A DNA stretch of 38,235 nucleotides from positions 1 through 38,235 of IMG/VR virus record IMGVR_UViG_3300042880_000243; one strand, given 5' to 3'. Source of the DNA: a virus. Made by a program: the position numbers and the translations under genes. Position 1 is the stretch's first letter, and each line of letters begins with the position of its first letter. This document shows, in pieces, positions 20,570-29,075 of this stretch. The notes under the pieces were generated by a model, which did no database searches, was not told the origin of the DNA, and worked only from the letters and a program-made list of their open reading frames with translations.

Positions 20570-20969
20570 GCGCGAAGCTACGAACGAAGAGGTAGCAAGG
20601 GCCACGGCCATAGTCAAAGAGACTTCCTACCTGCCGAACCAAATAGAATGGAACGGTAATAAGGGAGAGGCTTTTGCATTGGCTAACGCCGTAGCCAACT
20701 ACCGACCCACCTCCAAAGGGTGCTTCGCCTGTAACGTCAAGTGCCTGAACATCCTTCGTGAGATAGCCGGTATCCCACCCATCGGAGGGGAGTCCAGCGA
20801 ATCGCTTAGAACCCGCCGCCTGAACATCTGCAAAGGCGATGAAGCTAACGACCCCTGTGAACACCTATCTTGGCCCGGCCTGAACTGTGGCAAGTGCGGA
20901 TGCTTCGTAGATATCAAAGCATCCTTCAAGCGGTTCCGGTGCCCAATCAACAAGTGGCCCATAGCATGA
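20568..20969 (+). CDS. Cysteine-rich zinc-ribbon-like protein (DUF6171-like)
   Basis: A 133-residue protein (MREATNEEVARATAIVKETS). The C-terminal part has Cys pairs in the order CKGDEANDPC, CGKCGCFV and FRCPINKW, the C-x2-CGC and CP-x-KW pattern of small zinc-ribbon phage proteins of the DUF6171 kind. An internal CFACNVKC adds two more Cys pairs. Function unknown, probably structural zinc binding. ATGA-coupled to the next gene. Confidence 0.7.
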   Translation: MREATNEEVARATAIVKETSYLPNQIEWNGNKGEAFALANAVANYRPTSKGCFACNVKCLNILREIAGIPPIGGESSESLRTRRLNICKGDEANDPCEHLSWPGLNCGKCGCFVDIKASFKRFRCPINKWPIA

Positions 20970-21205
20970 TACGAGCACGCCTGACCCTGACAGACGGAAC
21001 AACACCCGGCGCACTGCGCTACGGCGCGGCCAATATCCTCGCCTGCATCGCACGCGGATGCCGCATCGTTCCCGACCCCGTGAACGCCATCCCCGAAGAG
21101 TGGGCACAGCACATGACAGGGGAACAAGATGAACAGACGCCCGTAGAGGCCCCTCAACCTCGTTCTAAGAAGCGCGGACGCCCTAAGAAGGTATCACTAA
21201 GGTAG
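20966..21205 (+). CDS. Small protein with AT-hook-like C-terminus
   Basis: A 79-residue protein (MIRARLTLTDGTTPGALRYG). The last 15 residues, SKKRGRPKKVSLR, contain the RGRP core of an AT-hook, which binds the minor groove of AT-rich DNA. The ATGA overlap decides the start over a longer upstream frame. It lies just before the terminase genes and may help in DNA recognition there. Confidence 0.65.
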   Translation: MIRARLTLTDGTTPGALRYGAANILACIARGCRIVPDPVNAIPEEWAQHMTGEQDEQTPVEAPQPRSKKRGRPKKVSLR

Positions 21206-21216
21206 TAGAAGTAGCG

Positions 21217-21513
21217 ATGCCAAGAGGATCACAACCGGGTGAGCGTAGGGGCGGACGGCAAGCTGGCACTCCTAACAAGGACAAGGCCAAGCTATTGGAC
21301 ATGCTTGCCAATGAGTTTCCGGATTGGGACCCCGTCATTGCGATGGCAAAAATCGCCACCACCACCAGCGACATAGAGCTAAGGCTTCAAGCATGCAAGG
21401 AGGTGGCACAATACGTTCACCCCAAGCTGAAGTCAATCGAGCACAAGGGAGAAATCCAGAAGCGCATCGTCATTGTCGACTTCGATGGAGATAGCCCAGA
21501 TACTATCAGCTAA
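21217..21513 (+). CDS. terS: Terminase small subunit-like protein
   Basis: A 98-residue protein (MPRGSQPGERRGGRQAGTPN). The GERRGGRQxGTPNK start followed by a helical FPDWDPVIAMAKIA and ELRLQACKEVAQYVHPKLK is typical of small terminase subunits or closely related DNA-packaging proteins of phages. It recognises the genome for packaging. It overlaps the large subunit gene by 29 bases. Confidence 0.75.
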   Translation: MPRGSQPGERRGGRQAGTPNKDKAKLLDMLANEFPDWDPVIAMAKIATTTSDIELRLQACKEVAQYVHPKLKSIEHKGEIQKRIVIVDFDGDSPDTIS

Positions 21514-22882
21514 ACAGCGCCTTGCGTGGTACTACCTGAACAGTAAGGACCACACCGAAGTCCTATACGGTGGGGCTGCGGGTGGTGGGAAGTCATGGCT
21601 TGGGGCTTTATGGCTGTTCAGGAACGCACAGAAGTACCCCGGAACCCGTTGGCTAATGGGTAGGGCCGTGGGTAAGACCCTGAAGGAAACTACCCTGCAA
21701 TCGTTCTTTGACGTGTGCAGCTTCATTGGCGCAGAAGCAGGGTTGGACTACGTGTATAACGGTCAAGCCGGGACCATCACCATAGGCCGTTCCACCATCC
21801 TGCTCAAAGACCTATTCGCATACCCTGCCGACCCCAACTTTGACGAACTTGGATCACTTGAACTTACCGGCGCGTTCATCGACGAAGCGAATCAGGTGAC
21901 GGCTAAGGCCAAGGCCATCGTGGGGAGCCGCATCCGTTACAAGCTTGACGAGTTCGGCCTTGTCCCAAAGATGCTCATGACGTGCAACCCTGCACGGAAT
22001 TGGGTATACAGCGAGTTCTACCAACCCGCCAAGGCAGGGACATTGGAGCCTTACCGTGCGTTCGTCGGTGCCCTTGTCACGGACAACCCGAACATTAGCC
22101 CATACTACATTGAGCAACTGGAAAAGCTCAAGGGGCCAGACCGTGCCCGACTACTTCTTGGCGATTGGGACTACGATAACGACCCCGCCCGACTAATCGA
22201 ACCGGACGCCATCCATGACCTATACACGAACGAACACGTCCCAGCGCAAGGGAAGTACATTACGGCGGACATAGCCCGATACGGTCACGACCTGACGGTC
22301 ATTTGCCTATGGGAAGGGCTACGCATCCTGCACGTCACGGTCATGGAAAAGAGCAGCGTGCCCGAAGCGGCAGCGGCTATCACGTCCATGAGCAAGATGG
22401 AAGGGGTAGGGCGTTCCAATATCGCCATTGACGATGACGGCATCGGGGGCGGTGTGGTGGACCTTCTGCCGGGGTGCTATGCGTTCAAGGGCGGGGCTAA
22501 GCCTATCCCGGTCAAAGGTCAGGAGGTCAACTTTGTCAACCTCAAGGCACAATGTTACTACCTGTTGTCTGAGCACATCAACGAAAGGGAGTTGCATTGG
22601 ATGCCCGACGGATATCGTGACAAGCTATCTGAGGAGCTTGCATGGGTGAAGCGGGACAAGATGGACAGTGATATGAAGCTGCGTATCTTGCCCAAGGAAA
22701 GGGTCAAAGAGGGAATAGGCCGAAGCCCTGACTTCTCCGATGCGCTCATGATGCGGATGGTGTTCGAGCTTCGACCGGATACGGTGGGCAGTAGCTACCT
22801 TCGCGCCAAGGGTAAGAGGTACCACAAGGAAGGCACAAGAGCGGCCATACAGCAGCATTTTAGCACACACAAACGACCATGA
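21485..22882 (+). CDS. terL: Terminase large subunit
   Basis: A 465-residue protein, a normal length. Walker A is YGGAAGGGKSW (28-38), Walker B FIDEA (131-135). The nuclease half has ITADIARYGHD (D262), NIAIDDDGIGGGVVD (D316-D318) and a final SPDFSDALMMR (acidic), the metal-binding residues of the RNase H-like nuclease. It powers genome packaging and cuts concatemers. An in-frame TTG/ATG start further upstream would lengthen it slightly; ATG 21485 fits best. ATGA-coupled to the next gene. Confidence 0.95.
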   Translation: MEIAQILSAKQRLAWYYLNSKDHTEVLYGGAAGGGKSWLGALWLFRNAQKYPGTRWLMGRAVGKTLKETTLQSFFDVCSFIGAEAGLDYVYNGQAGTITIGRSTILLKDLFAYPADPNFDELGSLELTGAFIDEANQVTAKAKAIVGSRIRYKLDEFGLVPKMLMTCNPARNWVYSEFYQPAKAGTLEPYRAFVGALVTDNPNISPYYIEQLEKLKGPDRARLLLGDWDYDNDPARLIEPDAIHDLYTNEHVPAQGKYITADIARYGHDLTVICLWEGLRILHVTVMEKSSVPEAAAAITSMSKMEGVGRSNIAIDDDGIGGGVVDLLPGCYAFKGGAKPIPVKGQEVNFVNLKAQCYYLLSEHINERELHWMPDGYRDKLSEELAWVKRDKMDSDMKLRILPKERVKEGIGRSPDFSDALMMRMVFELRPDTVGSSYLRAKGKRYHKEGTRAAIQQHFSTHKRP

Positions 22883-23735
22883 CAGCCATCACTATCACCG
22901 ACAAGGGAACGGGCAAGAAGCGTACCTACGCCGTCCGAGGAATCGAAGCCCTGACGCTGCGCGAATGGATGCACATCGTTCACCCGCCCGAAGTACCACA
23001 GGGGTCCGAGCTTGACGCCACCATAGACCTCATCCACCGATGGGTCAAGATTCCAAAGCCCGACCTATTGCGCGTCCCCGTTGGGGAGATGGAGCGCCTT
23101 GTTACGGCCTTGGGTAGTCTTATCGGTAAGGCCGCAGCGTATCGGGTGGAGACATGGAAGCCGCCTACCACCTACGAATGGCAGGGGGTTACCTACACCA
23201 TCCCCCAGAACATCGAAGCGGAGACAACCTTCGGCCAGTGGGCGGACCTCAACGCCGCCCTCGACAAGATTGAGAACGGTGCCGACATGCTGCCCGTGGT
23301 CATGGCTCACCTTCTGGTGGAGGAGGGCAAGGATTACGATGGAAGCCTTACGGATAGCAAGGTGGAAGCGTTCAAAGAGTGTCCTATTGAAGTTCCCATC
23401 GGGTTGCACTCTTTTTTTTTAGGCAGCGGGAACAGGTATCGAGACGTCATGAGCCTCTTTATGAACCGAAGAGTGAGCTTCGCGCTGCAATTGCTTCAGC
23501 AGGGGCTGACAGACTTGAGCGCCGTTACGGATGGTTCAGCACCTTCGTCCAATTAGCGGAAGCCAAGCCCATTCTCGTTGCCCTCTTTGGGGAGAAAGGC
23601 GAGGTGAGCAGGTATAGCACGGCGGAATGCTTGACGGTGCTCGGCTTCATGCGCAACCGGGATATGCTGGAGGGCCGCATACAGGAGCGGTATCAAAAGA
23701 TATTGGAGAACGCAGCGCCAAGGGGTAAGCGATAG
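22879..23735 (+). CDS. Tail assembly chaperone-like protein with -1 frameshift extension
   Basis: The zero frame (22879-23556) encodes 225 residues. Near residue 180 the mRNA carries nine U, with the zero-frame heptamer U UUU UUA (23415-23421). A -1 slip there continues in frame QREQVSRR... to the TAG at 23733-23735, giving about 285 residues. The -1 frame after the slip reads like real protein (LERRYGWFSTFVQLAEAKP, YSTAECLTVLGFM), while no start codon exists for it. Lambda G/GT and most long-tailed phages make their two tail chaperones in this way. The zero-frame part (TTFGQWADLNAALDK, MLPVVMAHLLVEEGKDYD) resembles Bacteroidota phage chaperones. Confidence 0.8.
23415..23421 (+). other. Programmed -1 frameshift site
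   Basis: U UUU UUA in the zero frame is the classic X XXY YYZ slippery heptamer. The surrounding T9 run (23412-23420) could also slip. A downstream stem-loop was not clearly found by eye. Confidence 0.7.
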
Positions 23736-23740
23736 CATTG

Positions 23741-23788
23741 TTAGCCTAACCTTTAGGCTAAGGGCGGGTATTTACGTGGCTACCTTTG
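23741..23788 (+). promoter_or_regulatory. Late promoter 1 with inverted repeat
   Basis: TTAGCCTAA (23741-23749) and TTAGGCTAA (23753-23761) form a perfect inverted repeat. The right half lies where a -33 box would be, and TACCTTTG (23781-23788) is the -7 element. There is no TTG at -33, which fits an activator-dependent promoter. The same layout recurs at 32231-32266. It drives the tail genes. Confidence 0.75.
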
Positions 23789-23794
23789 CCCAAT

Positions 23795-24292
23795 ATGGTG
23801 ACGGTAGATATCATCCGGGAACTATTCAAGGCTGTGGTGGAAAGTCACCGCGTAGGCGTTTCGTGGTCTTCCGTATGGAACGAAGCCCTTGACGCCGATC
23901 AGGACCAAGCCTACCCCGCTTGCATCTGGTCACCACCGGCATCCGGCGTGGTCATCACACCACCCGACCGGGGTTCCTCTTACAGCTACGATACCTTTAC
24001 CGTGGATTGTCTCTTTGTGGACACCACCGATAGCGACAGGGATACGGCACAGCGCGATGATGCCTACGAGCGGATGGAGGCCATCGCTCGGCAGTGCTTC
24101 TACCGCTTTAGGCAGTTGTACGTGCTCGACAGCATCACCTATCAAGGGATCACCATTGACCTCGGCATTGAGACTTCCCCTACGTTCGTGGCGGTATGGG
24201 ATGCTGCGGGGTCCATGCGGACGGGTGCGAGGCTGAACTTTACGATAAAGAACAACATCCCAGCCCCTTGCCCAGATGGCTACTTTAGCTAA
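23795..24292 (+). CDS. Tail terminator/completion-like protein
   Basis: A 165-residue protein (MVTVDIIRELFKAVVESHRV). The mix of a helical start, a central region of strands (TFTVDCLFVDTTDSDRDTAQRDDAYERME) and a final beta sheet (PTFVAVWDAAGSMRTGARLNFTIKN) looks like head-tail or tail completion proteins of siphoviruses, and it sits first in the tail block. ATG 23795 is taken; an in-frame TTG lies nine bases upstream. Confidence 0.65.
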   Translation: MVTVDIIRELFKAVVESHRVGVSWSSVWNEALDADQDQAYPACIWSPPASGVVITPPDRGSSYSYDTFTVDCLFVDTTDSDRDTAQRDDAYERMEAIARQCFYRFRQLYVLDSITYQGITIDLGIETSPTFVAVWDAAGSMRTGARLNFTIKNNIPAPCPDGYFS

Positions 24293-24752
24293 CCCGGACC
24301 TGTCACCCGCCAAGCCAGCCTTTGAGGCGGCTATGGTAGACCTTGAGGATAGGATTAGGGCGAACGCTGCCGAGCGCGACAAGAACGCCACGGGTGCCAC
24401 GGTAGGGTCCATGACGCACACCGTCACGGCGTATCCCGGGGCACTCTTCGCACGCCTTGAGGCGAATGAAAACTGGAAGTGGATGGGCAACGGTCGAGGG
24501 CCGGGGCGGATGCCGCCTGTGCAGAATATCCAACGGTGGGTGGAGGCACGGGGGTTGACCATTTCGGCGTGGGCTGTGGCGAAGCGCATTGCCAAGGAGG
24601 GCAGCAAGGATTACAGGATGAAGAACGCTAACATCTTCGAGCAATCTATTGTGGAGTGGCAGGGCGGAAAGAGCCTTGACGATGCGATGGGTGCGGTGGG
24701 GGATGTGATAGGGACTATCTTCGTAAACGAACTAACGACAGGACTACGATAA
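24276..24752 (+). CDS. Virion morphogenesis protein, HK97 gp10-like or neck
   Basis: A 158-residue protein (MATLANPDLSPAKPAFEAAM) with long helices and a central TVTAYPGALFARLEANENWK segment followed by GNGRGPGRMPPVQNIQRWVEARGL. The GRGPG-P-I-WV pattern is common in HK97-gp10/neck-type morphogenesis proteins of Bacteroidota phages. It overlaps the preceding gene by 17 bases and ends in TAATG overlap with the next. Confidence 0.65.
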   Translation: MATLANPDLSPAKPAFEAAMVDLEDRIRANAAERDKNATGATVGSMTHTVTAYPGALFARLEANENWKWMGNGRGPGRMPPVQNIQRWVEARGLTISAWAVAKRIAKEGSKDYRMKNANIFEQSIVEWQGGKSLDDAMGAVGDVIGTIFVNELTTGLR

Positions 24753-25177
24753 TGCCAACCATGACCATCACCATCACGGCCTCCGGCAACGGTGTGACGT
24801 GGAGCCGCAGCGCCTCCATCGTGGTGGACACGGCGCTTATACAGACGGGAGACTCCGGCAGCATCTTCGCCACCGAGGGCGGTGGTGTCGGCACCATCAG
24901 TTATAGCGGCGCTGCCGTTGTGCTGTTCGCCAACAAGGCGCGTGGAAGCCTCGTCAAGCTGCTGCTGAATGAGGGCACCACGCCATTGGGTCCGATACTG
25001 CCAACGCACCTACCGTTCGTGATGTATAGCGGCGTGGGCACCGGCTTCACCGGCGCGGCGAAGTTCAGCGCCACGGCAACGCACACGCCGGACAACGACC
25101 TCGTCGGTGCCTCTTACAGCCTACTAACAGGCCCGCTGAACAACGCATCGTTGGTGGGTCTTAAACTGATCAGCTGA
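24752..25177 (+). CDS. Virion structural protein
   Basis: A 141-residue threonine-, serine- and glycine-rich protein (MPTMTITITASGNGVTWSRS) that is mostly beta strands, as in tail or fibre domains. The coding style shifts here to G/C-ending codons. TGATGA-coupled to the next gene. Exact role unknown. Confidence 0.6.
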   Translation: MPTMTITITASGNGVTWSRSASIVVDTALIQTGDSGSIFATEGGGVGTISYSGAAVVLFANKARGSLVKLLLNEGTTPLGPILPTHLPFVMYSGVGTGFTGAAKFSATATHTPDNDLVGASYSLLTGPLNNASLVGLKLIS

Positions 25178-25557
25178 TGAACCTCAATATCCAATACAGC
25201 GCATCCGTCACCATCGATGGTGAGGCACGCACGGTCAGCGGCGGAGAGACTATCGAGGCCAGCAACATGATCACCGGGTCGCAGACCATCGGCAACACCT
25301 ACGAGGTGATGGCGGGGAGTGCCATCCACCGCACGGCGCTGCTGCTGTACAATGCGGGGACGGTGGATGTGGCGGTGCGCGTCACCATGTCTCCTGCCGA
25401 CACCTATGACTACGCCATCTTCAACCTGATCGCTGGTGGCGTCATGGTGATTCCCAAGCTGTTCATCAGCGACTTCAATGTCGTCAGCGAGGTCGTCGGC
25501 GTCCATGCACGCACCTCCAGTAGCACGGCCATCGTCGAATACTGCTGGATCAACTGA
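25177..25557 (+). CDS. Virion structural protein
   Basis: A 126-residue beta-rich protein (MNLNIQYSASVTIDGEARTV) with repeated short strands and no cysteine cluster. It is tightly coupled to both neighbours, in the same G/C-rich codon style as 24752-28900. Probably part of the tail or tail tip. Confidence 0.6.
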   Translation: MNLNIQYSASVTIDGEARTVSGGETIEASNMITGSQTIGNTYEVMAGSAIHRTALLLYNAGTVDVAVRVTMSPADTYDYAIFNLIAGGVMVIPKLFISDFNVVSEVVGVHARTSSSTAIVEYCWIN

Positions 25558-27152
25558 TGTCGTTCAACCCGCTATACTACCCCTTCGACTACCACAGCGC
25601 GTACAGGCCTATCGTGTACCGCGTGTCGAGCCCTGACTACCTGCCGCCGTCGGTGTTCAGCGCCAGTGCGCAGGCGGTAGCCGTCCGCCTTGCCACGTCC
25701 ACGGAGGTGGACCTGTACGGCATCTCCTCGACCGACGTGGTGGTGGAGCACACCTCGGCGACCTTATACAACAACGAGCTGGTGGCCTTGCCGTTGAACG
25801 CGGCACCGGATGACCTCTCCGGCACGTCGCGCTACCCCGGCACCTACCGCGTCACCCGCGTGCTGTCGGACAGCCTGATGGTGGTGGCTGCTACCTATGT
25901 GGGCATCGACACCGTCGGCGGCAGCGTCTGCAAGGTGAAGGGCAACTACACGGTGTTCGCCGTGGTGTATGGTCCCAACATCCCACAGCCGGTCGAGTTC
26001 TCCCTCAAGCCCGTGCTGCTGCCGGACTTCTTGGGTAGCCCCGCCTACATCTTTGAGCTGGACTGCCGCGACGTCATCGCACGCCACTTCAAGGACATCA
26101 AGAACCTCGTCACGGCCAACACCACCGCCATCACCAACGCGGAGGGGTACATCTCGATGAAGTACAGCGTCCGCATGTTTGCGGGCTATGACGTGGTCAG
26201 CCCCCTCGGCGTGGTGACCTTCACGCGGTTCGACGGTCCTGATGAGACCGGCTTTGAGATCTTCAACCAGGTGGCCGTCAACGCCATCCACCCATACCAC
26301 CACACCGAGCGGGACGGGACCGTGGACCTCGACTGGGCGGATAGCTTCAGCGACGACTATGTGATGAACACCATCGGTGTCGGTGGTCCTGTCACCAGCA
26401 AGCGGTTCCTGTCCTACATGGACCGTGACCTGACCACTATACGGTCGGGTGATGCCTTCTTCCTTGCGTTCCTGTGGCAGGGCACGCCCCTGTCGCGTGG
26501 CAAGATGCGCATCCGCTACGGTGATGCCACGGGCACCATCCTGAGCACGGCGGACATCGGCAACCCCGGCAACGCCAACCTCGGCGCTACATCATACATC
26601 GCCAACGTGGGGCTGGCAGCACACACGGCACCTGCCGGGGCTGTGAAGTTCCAAGTGTACCTCATCAACGGCAGCACGTCGGCACGGATGTCGGAGATAT
26701 GGACCTTCAATATCGAGGCGTGCAAGGGCATTAACAAGCGGTGGTACTACCTCAACAAGCTGGGCGGCGTGGATGCGTTCACCTTCCAAGGCGATGAGAC
26801 GCGCCAGATGTCGGTGCGCCGCGATATCCTGAGCAAGCCCAACATGGCTATCCCCGATGTGCTGGCCTTCACGGGGCAGACCTTCACGAACGACTACCAG
26901 AGCCGCGTGTGGCGGACCACGCCGCAGCGCAAGTACACCATATCGAGCGGCTTTCTCCTGCCCAAGGAGTTGAGGGTGGTGGCGGAGGAAATGTTCGAGA
27001 GCGCCAATATCTTCACGCAGATCCGCGACGGGTGGTGGACGAACATCATCCCGATAACCACAGAGACAGCAGGAGACCGAGATAGCGGGCGTGCCGAGCG
27101 TTTCGTTATCCAGTACCAGCTCGGGGTGGATAACGCAACGCAGCGGACATGA
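25557..27152 (+). CDS. Large virion structural protein, Bacteroidota phage type
   Basis: A 531-residue protein (MSFNPLYYPFDYHSAYRPIV). The beta-rich N-terminal region starts like baseplate or distal-tail proteins. Near residue 395 CKGINKRWYYLNKLGGVDAFTF is a hallmark stretch of large structural proteins in Bacteroidota phages (the W-L-N-x-L-G-G-x-D-x-F-x-F pattern). Likely a tail-tip or tail-associated protein. ATGA-coupled to the next gene. Confidence 0.7.
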   Translation: MSFNPLYYPFDYHSAYRPIVYRVSSPDYLPPSVFSASAQAVAVRLATSTEVDLYGISSTDVVVEHTSATLYNNELVALPLNAAPDDLSGTSRYPGTYRVTRVLSDSLMVVAATYVGIDTVGGSVCKVKGNYTVFAVVYGPNIPQPVEFSLKPVLLPDFLGSPAYIFELDCRDVIARHFKDIKNLVTANTTAITNAEGYISMKYSVRMFAGYDVVSPLGVVTFTRFDGPDETGFEIFNQVAVNAIHPYHHTERDGTVDLDWADSFSDDYVMNTIGVGGPVTSKRFLSYMDRDLTTIRSGDAFFLAFLWQGTPLSRGKMRIRYGDATGTILSTADIGNPGNANLGATSYIANVGLAAHTAPAGAVKFQVYLINGSTSARMSEIWTFNIEACKGINKRWYYLNKLGGVDAFTFQGDETRQMSVRRDILSKPNMAIPDVLAFTGQTFTNDYQSRVWRTTPQRKYTISSGFLLPKELRVVAEEMFESANIFTQIRDGWWTNIIPITTETAGDRDSGRAERFVIQYQLGVDNATQRT

Positions 27153-29074
27153 GGCTATACATCGGAGGCACCGAGGTGCTGCTGTCACCTGACGAGCTGC
27201 CGGAGTTCACCTACTCCCTCATCGAGATCATCGACCCGTCAAAGACGCGCGGCTCGACCTCCACCACGTTCGACATCCCCAACACCAACGCCACGCGCAT
27301 CGCCCTTGGCGGTCCAGCGATGAGCGAGACGGTGGCGGGCGAGCAGTCCATCCGCATCGGTGACGGGGGGCAGGTGCTGTTCGAGGGTGTCTGCACGCCC
27401 GTCGAATGGTCGGAGGACCGCGTGAGCATCGCCGCCTTCGGGGATAATGCCGACTGGATCGGCAAGGCCAAGAACACCAAGTGCGTGGAGGTAGACCTTG
27501 GCGTGAGCGAGTTCGTCGCCAACGCCATGCAGGAGGCGTCATGGGTCGACGACAACCGCGCCGACGTGTACCCGCTCATCGACTACGGTGCGCTGCGCGA
27601 CCACACGTCCACCACCAACGTCATCGAGGAAGACCTATACCCTGCCGTCCGGGTGTGGCGTCTGCTGTCGGCGTTCTTCACTAATCTGGGTTTCTCCATC
27701 GTGCCGTCGGGAGCGTTCGCTGGGATATGGAAGAAGCTCATCATCCCGTACAATGGAGGTGCCATCGTCGCCGGTGGCGGCATCGCTGCGGAGTACTCCC
27801 CATCGGTGTCCCTCGCCACCGACCGCGTGGTCGTCAACTCACTGCCCTTCGATACGCTGGTGTCCGACACCTATTTGATGATGGGCGTCACGGCTGGCAT
27901 CTACGACCGGTTCACGCCATCGGTGTACGCCACGTGGAGCATCATGCTCGACGCCACGTTCACCGTCGTGCGCGGCCCTGACGCCCCCTCGGCATCCACG
28001 CGGATGGTGTTCGCGCTCCAGCAGCTCACCGGCGTGTCCTTCTGGACGACCATCGAGACGCGCTACTTCCCGCTGGTGGGCAACCAGTTCACATTTAGCG
28101 GTGAGCTGTTCAACATCCTCTTGGAGGACACCGAGACCTACCGCATTATCGTGAACACGTTCGCAGACTTCGGGGCCGACGACACCGTCACGATGGTCGA
28201 GGGCAGCACCATGCGCATCAACTTAGTGCAGTACGAGGGGTGGCAGGCGGGCATCAAGTTCGACATCGGCAAGAGCATGGACGGTGCGCTAAAGGTCGGC
28301 GACGTGATCAGCAGCCTGAGCAACATCTTGAGGCTCGCCATCCGAACGGACCAGACCACCAACACGGTGACCGTCGGATACCTTGAGGACTACCTCGAGG
28401 ACATCAGCAACGGCATCGACTGGCAGGACAGGGTGGACTACAGCTCACCACCCTCCAAGGTGCAGCCGGAGGTGCCCGCCAACTACCGGTTCAAGTACAG
28501 CGAGGACGACAAGGACCAGAAGCTCATCGACTACAAGGACGCACGCGGCGTTTACCTTGGCGAAGGGTCCTATGCTACGGGTGGCCGTGACGACGACTCG
28601 GAGATCACGGTGAAGTTCGCGCCCACGCAGGAGGGGCCACGGTTCGGTGGTCTGACCATCCCGGTCCTCGAGGACGAGCGCACGCCGCTGGTCAACTATG
28701 TCGAGCACAAGGTGCGGCTTCTGGTGTTCGACGGTCTGCGCACCGGAGCATGGCGCTTCGATGGCGTGGCACGGACGCAGTTTCCCCGCGCCTACTTCCT
28801 CGGCAGCGGTGCCGGTGACACCTGCCTGTCCTTCGGCTCCGACTGGAGGCAGGGCACCATCGACACCTTTTGGCGTAGCTTCATCATCCGGTCGACCCGT
28901 CCATACTTCAAGGGGCTGGTGAGGCTTTACGATGATGAGTTCATGAATTTCAAGTTCGGTAAACCACGGTTGGTGCGCGATGCGTATGGACCCTTCTGGG
29001 TCTATGTGCAGAAGATTAGCGGCAAAACGTTCGGCGATGATAGTCCTGTTGAATGCGAATTGATACCCGTGTAA
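27149..29074 (+). CDS. Large tail-associated structural protein
   Basis: A 641-residue protein ([20 protein letters not shown]). It begins with a beta-rich region ([33 protein letters not shown]) like distal-tail or baseplate hub proteins, and ends with another beta part. It lies just before the tape measure, a normal place for a tail-tip hub or tail-associated lysin. Codon style changes near 28900, inside the gene, suggesting a recombination joint. Confidence 0.65.
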   Translation: MRLYIGGTEVLLSPDELPEFTYSLIEIIDPSKTRGSTSTTFDIPNTNATRIALGGPAMSETVAGEQSIRIGDGGQVLFEGVCTPVEWSEDRVSIAAFGDNADWIGKAKNTKCVEVDLGVSEFVANAMQEASWVDDNRADVYPLIDYGALRDHTSTTNVIEEDLYPAVRVWRLLSAFFTNLGFSIVPSGAFAGIWKKLIIPYNGGAIVAGGGIAAEYSPSVSLATDRVVVNSLPFDTLVSDTYLMMGVTAGIYDRFTPSVYATWSIMLDATFTVVRGPDAPSASTRMVFALQQLTGVSFWTTIETRYFPLVGNQFTFSGELFNILLEDTETYRIIVNTFADFGADDTVTMVEGSTMRINLVQYEGWQAGIKFDIGKSMDGALKVGDVISSLSNILRLAIRTDQTTNTVTVGYLEDYLEDISNGIDWQDRVDYSSPPSKVQPEVPANYRFKYSEDDKDQKLIDYKDARGVYLGEGSYATGGRDDDSEITVKFAPTQEGPRFGGLTIPVLEDERTPLVNYVEHKVRLLVFDGLRTGAWRFDGVARTQFPRAYFLGSGAGDTCLSFGSDWRQGTIDTFWRSFIIRSTRPYFKGLVRLYDDEFMNFKFGKPRLVRDAYGPFWVYVQKISGKTFGDDSPVECELIPV

Positions 29075-29075
29075 G

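Noticed and set aside
23557-23735. A separate gene after the chaperone
   Set aside because: The frame has no usable start codon near its beginning and joins the upstream gene by a -1 slip, so it is treated as a frameshift extension.
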